Shown here: piece by piece, positions 7,746-15,761 of the stretch
Numbering within the stretch: position 1 is the stretch's first letter
Layout: each line of letters starts with the position of its first letter
Assembly (NCBI GenBank): GCA_964531455.1
Contig: CAZHFZ010000036.1
Location: forward strand, 1-36,195
DNA length: 36,195 nt
Source: Ga0077527 sp964531455
GTDB taxonomy: Bacteria; Pseudomonadota; Gammaproteobacteria; Burkholderiales; SG8-41
Direction: 5' to 3'
Made by a program: the position numbers and the translations under genes
The notes under the pieces: model-generated
The model's database searches: none
What the model saw: only the letters and a program-made list of their open reading frames with translations
What the model was told of the DNA's origin: nothing

Positions 7746-10049
7746 TCAGTCGCCATCCGAGGATGAAGCCGGCGCCAGCACTTCGCGATTGCCGTTTGAC
7801 TGCATCGTCGACACCAGGCCGGCGCGCTCCATCTGCTCAATCAGCCGTGCCGCACGGTTGTAACCGATGCGGAGATGACGCTGCACCAGCGAAATCGACG
7901 GACGTCGCGTTTTGAGGACGAGTGCAACGGCTTGATCATAAAGCGGATCCGATTCAGCATCGCCGCCTTCGGGGCCGTCACCGCCACCGTCGCCTGCAGA
8001 CTCCGGACTCTCAAGAACCTCTTCGATGTACTGCGGCTGCGCCAGGCTTTTGAGGTGCTCGACAACCTTGTGCACCTCCTGATCATCCACAAACGCGCCG
8101 TGAATCCGCTGCGGAAAACCGTGCCCCGGAGGCAGGAACAACATGTCGCCCTGTCCCAGCAGTGCCTCAGCGCCCATCTGGTCAAGAATGGTCCGCGAAT
8201 CCACCTTCGCCGAAACCTGGAATGCGATGCGGGTCGGAATATTGGCTTTGATCAATCCGGTAATCACGTCTACCGATGGTCTTTGCGTCGCAAGAATCAG
8301 GTGAATGCCCGCGGCACGCGCTTTTTGCGCAAGCCGCGCAATCAGTTCTTCGACCTTCTTGCCTACGACCATCATCAGGTCGGCCAGTTCGTCAATGACC
8401 ACCACAATCAGCGACATTTCGAGCAGCGGCACAGGATTCTCGGGTGTCGATGCAATCGGATTGTTGAGCGGTGCTTTTTTCTTGATCGCCTCGCGCACCT
8501 TCTGGTTGAAGCCTGCCATGTTGCGTACGCCCAGCGCCGACATCAGCTTGTAACGGCGCTCCATTTCACCGACGCACCAGCTGAGCGCATTGGCTGCCTG
8601 CCGCATATCCGTGACCACCGGCGCCAGCAAATGCGGAATCCCTTCATAAACCGAGAGTTCAAGCATCTTCGGGTCAACCAGAATCAGCCTGACCTGCGAA
8701 GGTGGCGCTTTGTAGACCAGCGATAAAATCATCGCATTAATCGCGACCGACTTGCCCGAACCGGTGGTGCCTGCAACCAGCAGATGCGGCATGCGCGCCA
8801 GATCGGCGACAACCGGATTGCCTGCAATATCCTTGCCGAGGGCCATGGTCAGCGGCGAGACCATGTCGGCATAAACCTGTGAACTCAGAATCTCGGACAG
8901 GCGCACCATCTGCCGCTTGGGATTGGGAATCTCAAGCCCCATGCAACTCTTGCCCGGGATGGTCTCGACCACGCGGATGCTGAGCACTGACAGGGCGCGC
9001 GCCAGATCGCGCACGAGGTTGATGATCTGACTGCCTTTTACGCCCACTGCCGGCTCGATCTCAAAGCGGGTAACCACGGGCCCGGGATAAGCCGCGAGCA
9101 CTTTTACCTCGACACCAAAATCGAGCAATTTCTTCTCAATCAGCCGCGATGTGAATTCCAAAGTGTCAGCGGAGACCGTTTCCACATTTTCGTCAGCCGG
9201 ATCCAGCAAGTTCAGCGGTGGCAGCAGACTGTCGGGCAATTCTTCAAACAGCGGCACCTGTTTTTCTTTCTGGACCCGTGCCGACTTCGGAATTTCAATA
9301 CGCGGTGGCTCGATGCGGACCGGCTCATGGGCATCAATTTTTTTCTTGTTGTCCTCGACGGCATCCTGGCGCGCAACTACAGCCACCTCGCCAGCTTTAC
9401 GGTCCTCGCGCTCGCGCAGCTTGGTTACAACAAAGTCATAAAAACGCTCAGTCCAGCCGCCAACATGCTCGATGACGGCAAGCCAGGAAGTACCGGTAAA
9501 GAGACTGAGACCCGCTGCAAAAAGAGCCAGCAGCAACAGGGTTGCACCGGTAAATCCGGCGATGCCGGCCAAGCCGGTGCCCACCAGCGCACCCAATGCG
9601 CCGCCGGGTGAACCGGGCAGCAGGGCCTTGAGCGTATACAACCTTAGGGACTCCAGCCCGCAACTGGCCAGCAGCAAAACAACAAAACCCACCAGCACCA
9701 CGGCATAGGAACGACGATCGGCATCCAGTTCCGTTTCAATACGGCGGAATCCCCACAGCACCAAAGCGCCGCACAACACCACCCACCAATATGCTGAAAT
9801 ACCGAAAACAAACAGCAGCAAATCAGCGGTGTAGGCGCCAATGACGCCGCCGGCATTTTCGATGCGCTCCGGCACCACACTGTGCGACCAGCCTGGGTCG
9901 CCTTTGTGAAACGTAAACAGGACAAGCAGCAGGTACAGCGCCACCGCCAGAAAAGCCAGCCACCACGACTCCCTGACGAGAGCCGCGATCTTGGGCGGCA
10001 AGGGATTGCGCGCCATCTTTGAATCAAGTGATTTATCGCTGGCCGGCAT
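7746..10049 (-). CDS. ftsK: DNA translocase FtsK
   Basis: FtsK anchors at the division septum and pumps DNA to resolve chromosome dimers with XerCD at dif. The N-terminus has four or five membrane helices (within residues 25-195). A short linker of about 100 charged residues follows, then the motor: alpha (DFGVEVKVLAAYPGPVVTRF), Walker A GTTGSGKS, Walker B VVVIDELADLMMV, ATQRPSVDVITGLIKANIPT. The C-terminal gamma winged helix (RRPSISLVQRHLRIGYNRAA) reads KOPS sites. At about 767 residues it is the short-linker form common outside enterics. The start is uncertain: TTG 10061, ATG 10049 and ATG 10016 are in frame, none with a good ribosome binding site; I take the first ATG. It heads the run towards lolA and rarA. 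Confidence 0.95.
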   Translation of the reverse strand: MPASDKSLDSKMARNPLPPKIAALVRESWWLAFLAVALYLLLVLFTFHKGDPGWSHSVVPERIENAGGVIGAYTADLLLFVFGISAYWWVVLCGALVLWGFRRIETELDADRRSYAVVLVGFVVLLLASCGLESLRLYTLKALLPGSPGGALGALVGTGLAGIAGFTGATLLLLALFAAGLSLFTGTSWLAVIEHVGGWTERFYDFVVTKLREREDRKAGEVAVVARQDAVEDNKKKIDAHEPVRIEPPRIEIPKSARVQKEKQVPLFEELPDSLLPPLNLLDPADENVETVSADTLEFTSRLIEKKLLDFGVEVKVLAAYPGPVVTRFEIEPAVGVKGSQIINLVRDLARALSVLSIRVVETIPGKSCMGLEIPNPKRQMVRLSEILSSQVYADMVSPLTMALGKDIAGNPVVADLARMPHLLVAGTTGSGKSVAINAMILSLVYKAPPSQVRLILVDPKMLELSVYEGIPHLLAPVVTDMRQAANALSWCVGEMERRYKLMSALGVRNMAGFNQKVREAIKKKAPLNNPIASTPENPVPLLEMSLIVVVIDELADLMMVVGKKVEELIARLAQKARAAGIHLILATQRPSVDVITGLIKANIPTRIAFQVSAKVDSRTILDQMGAEALLGQGDMLFLPPGHGFPQRIHGAFVDDQEVHKVVEHLKSLAQPQYIEEVLESPESAGDGGGDGPEGGDAESDPLYDQAVALVLKTRRPSISLVQRHLRIGYNRAARLIEQMERAGLVSTMQSNGNREVLAPASSSDGD

Positions 10050-10145
10050 CAGGATCCGCAATATTGGAACGTTGTGATTGCATTAACTTGATGATTATAA
10101 GTGAAACCCTATTGCCTCCGCAGTCCTGCCCAAAACGTAGGGTTC

Positions 10146-10175
10146 AAAAAACAAACCCCGCCTGGGGCGGGGTTT
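10146..10175 (-). terminator. Rho-independent terminator of the FecR-domain gene
   Basis: On the minus strand a perfect 10-bp stem AAACCCCGCC / GGCGGGGTTT (10166-10175 and 10153-10162) with a 3-base loop is followed by GTTTTTTG. It begins 24 bp after the stop of the FecR-domain gene. It also separates that gene from ftsK, implying ftsK has its own promoter in 10050-10145. Confidence 0.9.
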
Positions 10176-10198
10176 GCGGGTATGTCATGCTTTACGGC

Positions 10199-10900
10199 TC
10201 AGCGGACGATGCACTCCTGGTTGGCGCCACCGCGGATCGCTCCACCTCCGACACCCAACGTAAACGGCAACTGGCTCAGGTTCAGGCCGGGGTCGCCAGG
10301 CAACAGGACAGGCGGTCTTTTCGGGTCTTGAGCAAAACCGAACTGCCCCTCGCCGATCAACTGCGCACCACCCTGATTCTGCATGATGTAACTGCCGGTG
10401 TAAGTCGTATGGTAAGTGCCGGGCGGCAGATTTCCGCAAGCACTGGCACATTCCATCGTATCTCCTGAAGAACCGCGAATGCCGATCGTGGCGGTCGAAG
10501 TGCCAATCTTGTAGGCATCCTGGTCACCGCGTTTGCCGATAAGGCCGGTCACCGTGCGCAAGCCGCCTTTGAGCAGCCGCATGAACATGGCGTCCCCCTG
10601 CGGTTTCTCTTGGGAAAAGGCGTAGGCTTCCAGCTTCATGGTCGTATTAGGACGCATCGTCGCCGCACTGCCATCCGTGAAATTGATCTGTGCGTAGCTG
10701 TCACGCTGGGTGGTCAGAATGTCCCCGGGCTGAACCTCTGACTTCTGGGAAAGAATGCGCACGGATCCGTCCGGTCGCTGAACGGACATCGTGCCGCTTA
10801 AATGAGTGATGACGCCGGCACCGGCAGCAAATGCCGATGACGTAATCAGTGTCAGCGCCAAGACCGCAGCGCCCTTGAGAAACCCTTGCATCCTGAACAT
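10199..10900 (-). CDS. Secreted FecR-domain protein (orphan)
   Basis: A 233-residue exported protein. The ATG at 10900 is preceded by AGGGAGA at good spacing; a longer frame to 11014 lacks this. The signal peptide ends ...LITSSAFA-AGAG. The mature N-terminal half is a FecR domain: LSGTMSVQRPDGSVRILSQK, GDILTTQRDSYAQINFTDGS, MRPNTTMKLEAY, then a 'GKRG ... YKIGTSTATIGIRGS' segment typical of FecR-like surface or periplasmic proteins. The C-terminal third has a CASACG pair and a terminal Cys (ECIVR) that could form disulphides, then a glycine-rich tail. No FecI sigma factor or FecA receptor is nearby, so it is not a classical iron-citrate regulator. A Crp-family gene lies 187 bp upstream in the same direction, with a CRP-like box between them. 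Confidence 0.85.
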   Translation of the reverse strand: MFRMQGFLKGAAVLALTLITSSAFAAGAGVITHLSGTMSVQRPDGSVRILSQKSEVQPGDILTTQRDSYAQINFTDGSAATMRPNTTMKLEAYAFSQEKPQGDAMFMRLLKGGLRTVTGLIGKRGDQDAYKIGTSTATIGIRGSSGDTMECASACGNLPPGTYHTTYTGSYIMQNQGGAQLIGEGQFGFAQDPKRPPVLLPGDPGLNLSQLPFTLGVGGGAIRGGANQECIVR

Positions 10901-11030
10901 GACTATCTCCCTTGGGGCGCTCTCCCCGCAACACGCGGAAATCGGATAAAACTTTTGCCCGAACACCCGTATTCTAATACCACAGAGCACAGACCACAGC
11001 AGGAAAAGTGGCACAACATTATGAAATAAC

Positions 11031-11046
11031 TGTGAAAAAAATCACG
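11031..11046. promoter_or_regulatory. CRP-like operator upstream of the FecR-domain gene
   Basis: TGTGA-AAAAAA-TCACG matches the CRP consensus TGTGA-N6-TCACA at 9 of 10 arm positions. It lies 131-146 bp before the FecR gene ATG and 42-57 bp after the end of the Crp-family gene. A possible -10 (TAGAAT, minus strand 10976-10971) would put the box centre about 75 bp upstream of transcription start. The neighbouring regulator keeps the CRP recognition-helix residues Arg, Glu and Arg. Confidence 0.6.
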
Positions 11047-11087
11047 TCGTACAACATATTAAAGCGGCAACCTGCAAATAAACGCTG

Positions 11088-11774
11088 TCAGGCTGAACCG
11101 CGGTGGGCCATGGACTGGCGATCAAGCACGATGATCTTGCGTTTATCCGTGCGGATCAGGTTCTTTTCCTGAAGGTCCTTGATCACCCGGCTGACCATCT
11201 CGCGGGAGGCGCCGATCATGCGCGCAATCTCCTGTTTCGGTGGCGCTCGCTGCACCACCCAGGATCCATCAATCAACTCGGCCATTTCAATGATCAGACG
11301 GGCAACACGCCCGTGCACGTCGATCAGCGCCAGACTTTCGATCTTGCGATCTGCGTCCCGCAAACGTTTAACCAGATTCTTGATGACCAGCATGGCCACC
11401 TCGCCATTGCTTTCCATCCAGGAGAGAAATGATGTGCGTGGAATACGCAGCGTTTCGCAGGGCTCCAGGGTTTCGACCGTTGCCGAGCTCGGCAGATTGT
11501 CGAGCAGGCCCATCTCGCCGACAAAATCCTGGGCGCCCAGCATCGTGAGAATGACCTCGTGCCCCTCCTCATCAGGAATCAGCACCTTCACGCGGCCAGA
11601 CAGGATGATGTACAACGCATCCGTTTCTTCACCCGCACGCAGTATCGCTGTTGCGCGTGGGTAGGTCCGGTGCTGCACGCAGGATGCAAGGGTCGCGATT
11701 TGCTGATCGGAGAACGATGACAGCAATGGAACGGTTTTGAGTATTTGGGGATTGGGAATGATGGGCGGTGGCAT
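11088..11774 (-). CDS. Crp/Fnr-family transcriptional regulator
   Basis: A 228-residue regulator with a cyclic-nucleotide-binding beta roll (residues about 15-125; GRVKVLIPDEEGHEV, FVGEMGLLDNLPSSATVETL), a long dimer helix (about 125-150), and a C-terminal Crp-type winged helix (APPKQEIARMIGASREMVSRVIKDL). In the recognition helix R191, E192 and R196 match CRP R180, E181 and R185, predicting TGTGA half-sites. The arginine that holds the cAMP phosphate (CRP R82) is replaced in the PSSAT segment, so cAMP binding is doubtful. There is no N-terminal cysteine cluster, so it is not an oxygen-sensing FNR. It occupies the place taken by lrp in the enteric trxB-lrp-ftsK cluster. The ATG at 11774 lies 19 bp from a scaffold gap, so its promoter is not visible. 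Confidence 0.9.
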   Translation of the reverse strand: MPPPIIPNPQILKTVPLLSSFSDQQIATLASCVQHRTYPRATAILRAGEETDALYIILSGRVKVLIPDEEGHEVILTMLGAQDFVGEMGLLDNLPSSATVETLEPCETLRIPRTSFLSWMESNGEVAMLVIKNLVKRLRDADRKIESLALIDVHGRVARLIIEMAELIDGSWVVQRAPPKQEIARMIGASREMVSRVIKDLQEKNLIRTDKRKIIVLDRQSMAHRGSA

Positions 11775-11793
11775 TTTGTTTTGTCACAATCCG

Positions 11794-11893
11794 NNNNNNN
11801 NNNNNNNNNNNNNNNNNNNNNNNNNNNNNNNNNNNNNNNNNNNNNNNNNNNNNNNNNNNNNNNNNNNNNNNNNNNNNNNNNNNNNNNNNNNNN
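11794..11893. other. Scaffold gap of 100 N
   Basis: Exactly 100 undetermined bases, a common placeholder length. The missing sequence must hold the first 31 or so codons of trxB (about 93 bases) plus a divergent promoter region, so the true gap is probably longer than 100 bases. Confidence 0.95.
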
Positions 11894-12763
11894 AAGCCTG
11901 TGCTGATTACCGGCATGGCCCAGGGCGGCCAATTGATGACCACAACAGACGTTGACAACTGGCCGGCCGACGCCGACGGGGTGCAGGGACCGGAGCTGAT
12001 GGAGCGGTTCCAGAAACATGCGGAGCGCTTCAACACCGAAATGGTGTTTGACCACATTCATACCGTAAAGCTGAAGGAAACCCCGATCACGCTGATCGGC
12101 GACCAGGGCACCTACACCTGCGATGCGCTGATCATCGCCACCGGTGCATCAGCGATGTACCTCGGCCTGCCGTCAGAAGAAAAATTCATGGGCAAAGGCG
12201 TATCAGGCTGCGCCACCTGCGACGGTTTTTTCTACAAGAACCAGGATGTTGCAGTGATCGGCGGCGGCAATACGGCCGTCGAAGAAGCCCTGTATCTGAC
12301 CAACATTGCCAAACACGTCACCATCGTCCACCGCCGCGACAAGTTCCGCGCAGAGGCGATCCTGATCGACAAGCTCAATGAGCGCGTCGCCGCAGGCAAG
12401 GCCACTGTAATTTGGGATCACGTGCTCGATGAAGTGCTGGGTGACAACACCGGCGTTACCGGTATGCGCATCAAACATGCGAAAACCGGCGCCACCGCCG
12501 ACAAGCAATTGCAGGGCGTTTTTATTGCCATCGGCCACAAACCGAACACGGATATTTTCGAAGGCCAGCTGGAGATGAAAAACGGCTATATCGAAACCCA
12601 TAGCGGCAATGCCGGTAACGCAACCGCAACCAGCGTGCCCGGCGTATTTGCCGCTGGCGACGTGCAGGACCATGTCTACCGCCAGGCCGTAACCAGCGCC
12701 GGCACCGGCTGCATGGCCGCGCTCGACGCGCAGAAATATCTGGAAAGCAAAGGCCTGGTCTGA
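11894..12763 (+). CDS. trxB: Thioredoxin reductase, 5' end missing in a scaffold gap
   Basis: TrxB passes electrons from NADPH through FAD and a redox-active disulphide to thioredoxin. The visible 289 residues start at KPVLITGMAQGGQLMTTTDV, equivalent to about residue 32 of the E. coli enzyme, so the first FAD-binding motif is lost in the gap. Present are the second part of the FAD domain (ALIIATGASAMYLGL), the active-site CATC (in GCATCDGFFYKN), the NADPH motif VIGGGNTAVEEAL, HRRDKFRAE, and the C-terminal FAVAGD-type motif here as VFAAGDVQDHVYRQAVTSAG. It is divergent from the Crp-family gene and 29 bp before the Smr gene. Confidence 0.95.
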   Translation, partial: KPVLITGMAQGGQLMTTTDVDNWPADADGVQGPELMERFQKHAERFNTEMVFDHIHTVKLKETPITLIGDQGTYTCDALIIATGASAMYLGLPSEEKFMGKGVSGCATCDGFFYKNQDVAVIGGGNTAVEEALYLTNIAKHVTIVHRRDKFRAEAILIDKLNERVAAGKATVIWDHVLDEVLGDNTGVTGMRIKHAKTGATADKQLQGVFIAIGHKPNTDIFEGQLEMKNGYIETHSGNAGNATATSVPGVFAAGDVQDHVYRQAVTSAGTGCMAALDAQKYLESKGLV

Positions 12764-12792
12764 CCCGGGACGGAAACTGACGGAGATGCGCT

Positions 12793-13386
12793 GTGAAACG
12801 GAAACCGCCGCACAGCGCCTCCGTCGCACCTGAAGATTCAGAACTGCTGCGCGCTGCGCTGGCTAACGTAAAACCGCTGGCGCCGGCCAATCGCGCTTCA
12901 CTGATACGGCCTAAACCACTGCCGATTGCCGCCCAGCGTCAGCGCGATGAGCAGGAAGCCTTGCAAGACACGCTCAGCGACAACCCCGCGTGGGAGCAGG
13001 GACTCGAAACCGGAGAAGAACTGCTGTTCCGCCGGGATGGCCTGTCACAGGAGCACATCCGCAAACTCCGCCGCGGCCACTGGAAAATCCAGGATCACCT
13101 GGATCTGCACGGACTCATTGCAACGGAAGCACGCACACTGACCGCGGCATTCCTGGCCCGTGCGATCCGCAGCGGCCTGCGCTGCGTACGCATCGTCCAC
13201 GGCAAGGGTTTGAGCTCACCGAACCGTGAACCCGTATTGAAGAAAAAACTGTCGGGATGGCTGGCGCAGCGGGAAGAAGTACTGGCCTACTGTCAGGCAC
13301 CGCAAACCGAAGGCGGTGGCGGCGCGGTGCTGGTGCTGCTTCGTGCTGCGAAACCTGGGGGGCGGAACGCGCAGCAGACCAAATAA
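12793..13386 (+). CDS. Smr-domain protein
   Basis: A 197-residue protein. The first 90 residues are charged and probably disordered; the C-terminal half is an Smr domain with the signature LDLHGLIATEARTLTAAFL, the HGKG motif (RIVHGKGLSSPNREP) and a final GGGGAVLVLLR strand. Stand-alone Smr proteins are putative nucleases related to the MutS2 C-terminal domain; in bacteria some act on RNA at stalled ribosomes. The start is GTG 12793 with GGAG at 12782-12785. It lies 29 bp after trxB and may be co-transcribed, and it converges with glnB. Confidence 0.88.
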   Translation: MKRKPPHSASVAPEDSELLRAALANVKPLAPANRASLIRPKPLPIAAQRQRDEQEALQDTLSDNPAWEQGLETGEELLFRRDGLSQEHIRKLRRGHWKIQDHLDLHGLIATEARTLTAAFLARAIRSGLRCVRIVHGKGLSSPNREPVLKKKLSGWLAQREEVLAYCQAPQTEGGGGAVLVLLRAAKPGGRNAQQTK

Positions 13387-13400
13387 ATAACGCAGGAAAA

Positions 13401-13739
13401 CTAGACCGCGGCCTCGTCGGTCTCGCCAGTACGGATGCGGATGACCTGGGACACATCGCTGACGAAAATCTTGCCGTCGCCTATTTTTCCGGTACGAGCA
13501 GCTTTAACCATCGCATCAATGGCCGCTTCGAGCATCTTGTCAGCTACAACGACTTCAACTTTGACCTTGGGAAGAAAGTCGACCACATATTCTGCGCCAC
13601 GGTAGAGCTCGGTATGCCCCTTCTGCCGGCCAAAACCCTTGACCTCGGTCACAGTCAGCCCGCTGACGCCGATCTCGGACAGCGCCTCGCGCACTTCATC
13701 CAGCTTGAACGGCTTGAAAATCGCCTCGATTTTTTTCAT
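13401..13739 (-). CDS. glnB: Nitrogen regulatory protein PII
   Basis: PII integrates 2-oxoglutarate, ATP/ADP and glutamine (through GlnD uridylylation) and controls NtrB, GlnE and, in many bacteria, AmtB. The 112-residue length and sequence follow GlnB closely: KGFGRQKGHTELYRGAEYVV contains the T-loop with Tyr51, the uridylylation site, and TGKIGDGKIFV is the C-terminal signature. It could be called GlnK in another scheme, but it lies downstream of nadE, not amtB. The spacing of 62 bp after nadE on the same strand suggests a shared transcript. The ammonium transporter of this window is about 15 kb away and has its own nitrogen-control promoter. Confidence 0.96.
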   Translation of the reverse strand: MKKIEAIFKPFKLDEVREALSEIGVSGLTVTEVKGFGRQKGHTELYRGAEYVVDFLPKVKVEVVVADKMLEAAIDAMVKAARTGKIGDGKIFVSDVSQVIRIRTGETDEAAV

Positions 13740-13801
13740 GGTGGCTCCGGAAAACGCAGTGGAATGGCAAAAAGAATAGCACAGGACCGCACAACCGTCC
13801 G

Positions 13802-15400
13802 TCAGTGCCTGAACTTGTTGGTAATCGGGTAACGCCAGTCCTTGCCGAACCCACGGTTAGTGATGCGAATGCCGACCGGAGCCTGGCGCCGCTTGTATTC
13901 ACTGATGCGCAGCAAATTGACTACACGGTCCACATCGGCTTGAGCAAAACCCGAGGCAACAATCTCCTGCGGACTGCGGTATTGCTCGACATAGGCTTCC
14001 ATGATCGCATCCAGCACGTCGTAGGGCGGCAGACTGTCCTGGTCCTTCTGGTCGGGCCGCAGTTCAGCCGACGGCGGTCGCTCGATAACGCGACGCGGGA
14101 TCACCGGACTCAACGAATTACGGTATTCGCACAGCCGGTAAACCAGCGTCTTCTTTATATCCTTGAGCACGGCAAAACCGCCGGCCATATCGCCATACAG
14201 CGTTGCGTAACCCGTACCCATCTCGCTCTTGTTGCCAGTGGTCAGCACAATGGCACCGGTCTTGTTGGACATCGCCATAAGCAAGGTGCCGCGGATTCGT
14301 GCCTGCAGGTTTTCTTCCGTGACATCTTCCTTCAGACCGCGAAACTCTTCCGCAAGAGCCTGGCGAAAAACGTCAAACATGGGACGAATCGCAATCTCCG
14401 AATACTTTACCCCCATGATCTTTGCCTGCGCGCTGGCGTCCTCACAGCTCATGCCCGCGGTGTATTGCGAGGGCATCATGACCGCGTGAACCTTGTCGGC
14501 ACCCAACGCATCAACAGCAACCGCAAGCGTCAGCGCAGAATCAATGCCGCCGGACAAACCCAGCAATGCGCCGGGAAATCCGTTTTTACCCAGGTAGTCA
14601 CGCACTCCAAGCGTCAGCGCACCATAAACATCCTGCTCAAGCGTCGTGACTGGCGCGATCTCGCCCTTGGCCGGCACACCGCCCACCACTTCGACGATCG
14701 CCAAAGCCTCCTTGAAAGCGGGAAACTGGTGCGTCAGTTCGCCACGACCATCAACAGCAAAAGACGCGCCGTCGAACACCAGCTCATCCTGACCGCCGAC
14801 CTGATTCGCATAAACAACAGACATGCCGGTCTTGCCGATACGCTCACGCACAACCTCATAACGCGTCAACTGCTTGTTGACATGGTATGGAGACGCATTC
14901 AGGACCAGCAACAGCTGCGCGCCGGCATCGCGCGCAGCCCGTGCCGCCGGTTCTTCCCACACGTCCGCGCAAATGTTGATGCCGACCCGGATGCCCTCGT
15001 GCTCGAACACGCAGGGCGAATCGCCTGAATCAAAATAACGCTGCTCGTCAAACACCGTGTAATTAGGCAGCGTGCGTTTGAGATAGGTGGCAATCACCTT
15101 GCCGTCGCGAATTACCGAAGCCGCGTTGTAACGCTTGCCTCCAGTCTGGTGAGGATGCCCCAGCACGAGCGTAATCCCCGACAACTCCTTCTGCAGCCGC
15201 TGGAATGCCCGATCGCACCCGCGATAAAAATCATCCCTCAGCAGCAGATCTTCTGGCGGATACCCGGACAGCGCAAGTTCTGTAGTGAGCAGCAGGCTGG
15301 CGCCGGCGGCTTTTGCGCGCCGCGCGGCGTCGGCAATTTTTGCGGCATTGCCATCAAGGTCGCCGACCGTAACATTGAGCTGTGCAATCGCTATTTTCAT
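13802..15400 (-). CDS. nadE: Glutamine-dependent NAD(+) synthase
   Basis: Converts deamido-NAD to NAD with ATP, using ammonia cut from glutamine by its own nitrilase domain. The 532-residue protein has an N-terminal CN-hydrolase domain with the triad Glu41 (TTELALSGYPPEDL), Lys108 (YLKRTLPNY) and Cys144 (GINICADVWEEP). The C-terminal synthase has the P-loop LGLSGGIDSALTLA, followed by TTGNKSEMGTGYATLYGDMA and the PPSAELRPDQKDQDSLPPYD loop. The ATG at 15400 leaves a 59-bp divergent region to the TPR gene; an AT-rich TATATT lies in it. The pairing with glnB links NAD synthesis and nitrogen status. Confidence 0.96.
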   Translation of the reverse strand: MKIAIAQLNVTVGDLDGNAAKIADAARRAKAAGASLLLTTELALSGYPPEDLLLRDDFYRGCDRAFQRLQKELSGITLVLGHPHQTGGKRYNAASVIRDGKVIATYLKRTLPNYTVFDEQRYFDSGDSPCVFEHEGIRVGINICADVWEEPAARAARDAGAQLLLVLNASPYHVNKQLTRYEVVRERIGKTGMSVVYANQVGGQDELVFDGASFAVDGRGELTHQFPAFKEALAIVEVVGGVPAKGEIAPVTTLEQDVYGALTLGVRDYLGKNGFPGALLGLSGGIDSALTLAVAVDALGADKVHAVMMPSQYTAGMSCEDASAQAKIMGVKYSEIAIRPMFDVFRQALAEEFRGLKEDVTEENLQARIRGTLLMAMSNKTGAIVLTTGNKSEMGTGYATLYGDMAGGFAVLKDIKKTLVYRLCEYRNSLSPVIPRRVIERPPSAELRPDQKDQDSLPPYDVLDAIMEAYVEQYRSPQEIVASGFAQADVDRVVNLLRISEYKRRQAPVGIRITNRGFGKDWRYPITNKFRH

Positions 15401-15459
15401 ATCGCTAATATATCATCGGCCTGCGCAACCTTCGCGCGATCCGGTGAACCCCGACCCTC

Positions 15460-15562
15460 ATGCTGCACTGGCTGCATTACCATCGCGCAAAATTACTGCT
15501 TACCCTGCGCCGCCATGACGATGCCCTCATCGCATTCAGGGCGGCACTTGCCGCCAACCCGC
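15460..15562 (+). CDS. TPR-repeat protein, N-terminal part before a scaffold gap
   Basis: The 34 visible codons from the ATG at 15460 read MLHWLHYHRAKLLLTLRRHD then DALIAFRAALAANP, a good tetratricopeptide helix pair (the A..AF..AL..NP spacing). The gene runs into the 100-N gap. It probably continues as the partial frame 15663-15761, whose ending resembles the last helix of TPR proteins; the different frame is no obstacle because the gap length is nominal. Confidence 0.55.
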
Positions 15563-15662
15563 NNNNNNNNNNNNNNNNNNNNNNNNNNNNNNNNNNNNNN
15601 NNNNNNNNNNNNNNNNNNNNNNNNNNNNNNNNNNNNNNNNNNNNNNNNNNNNNNNNNNNNNN
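15563..15662. other. Scaffold gap of 100 N
   Basis: Exactly 100 undetermined bases inside what is probably one TPR gene. Confidence 0.95.
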
Positions 15663-15761
15663 GACCGGATCATCCAGCGGGTTTCCACTTTTGACCCGCA
15701 AATGACCCGCCAGCTGATCCGGGAAACGGGCCGCCGCCCGGAGGGTGTGCACCTGCAGTGA
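15663..15761 (+). CDS. C-terminal fragment, probably of the same TPR protein
   Basis: The open frame entering from the gap gives 32 codons, including VSTFDPQMTRQLIRETGRRP, and stops with TGA at 15759-15761. The 'FDP...ARQL..ETG' shape resembles C-terminal ends of TPR proteins, so I join it tentatively to 15460-15562. Its stop overlaps the GTG start of the next gene by 4 bp (GTGA), suggesting translational coupling. Confidence 0.5.
   Translation, partial: DRIIQRVSTFDPQMTRQLIRETGRRPEGVHLQ

Noticed and set aside
13805..15028. A 407-codon plus-strand frame opposite nadE
   Set aside because: Shadow of nadE; composition rich in Arg/His/Gln and no domain.
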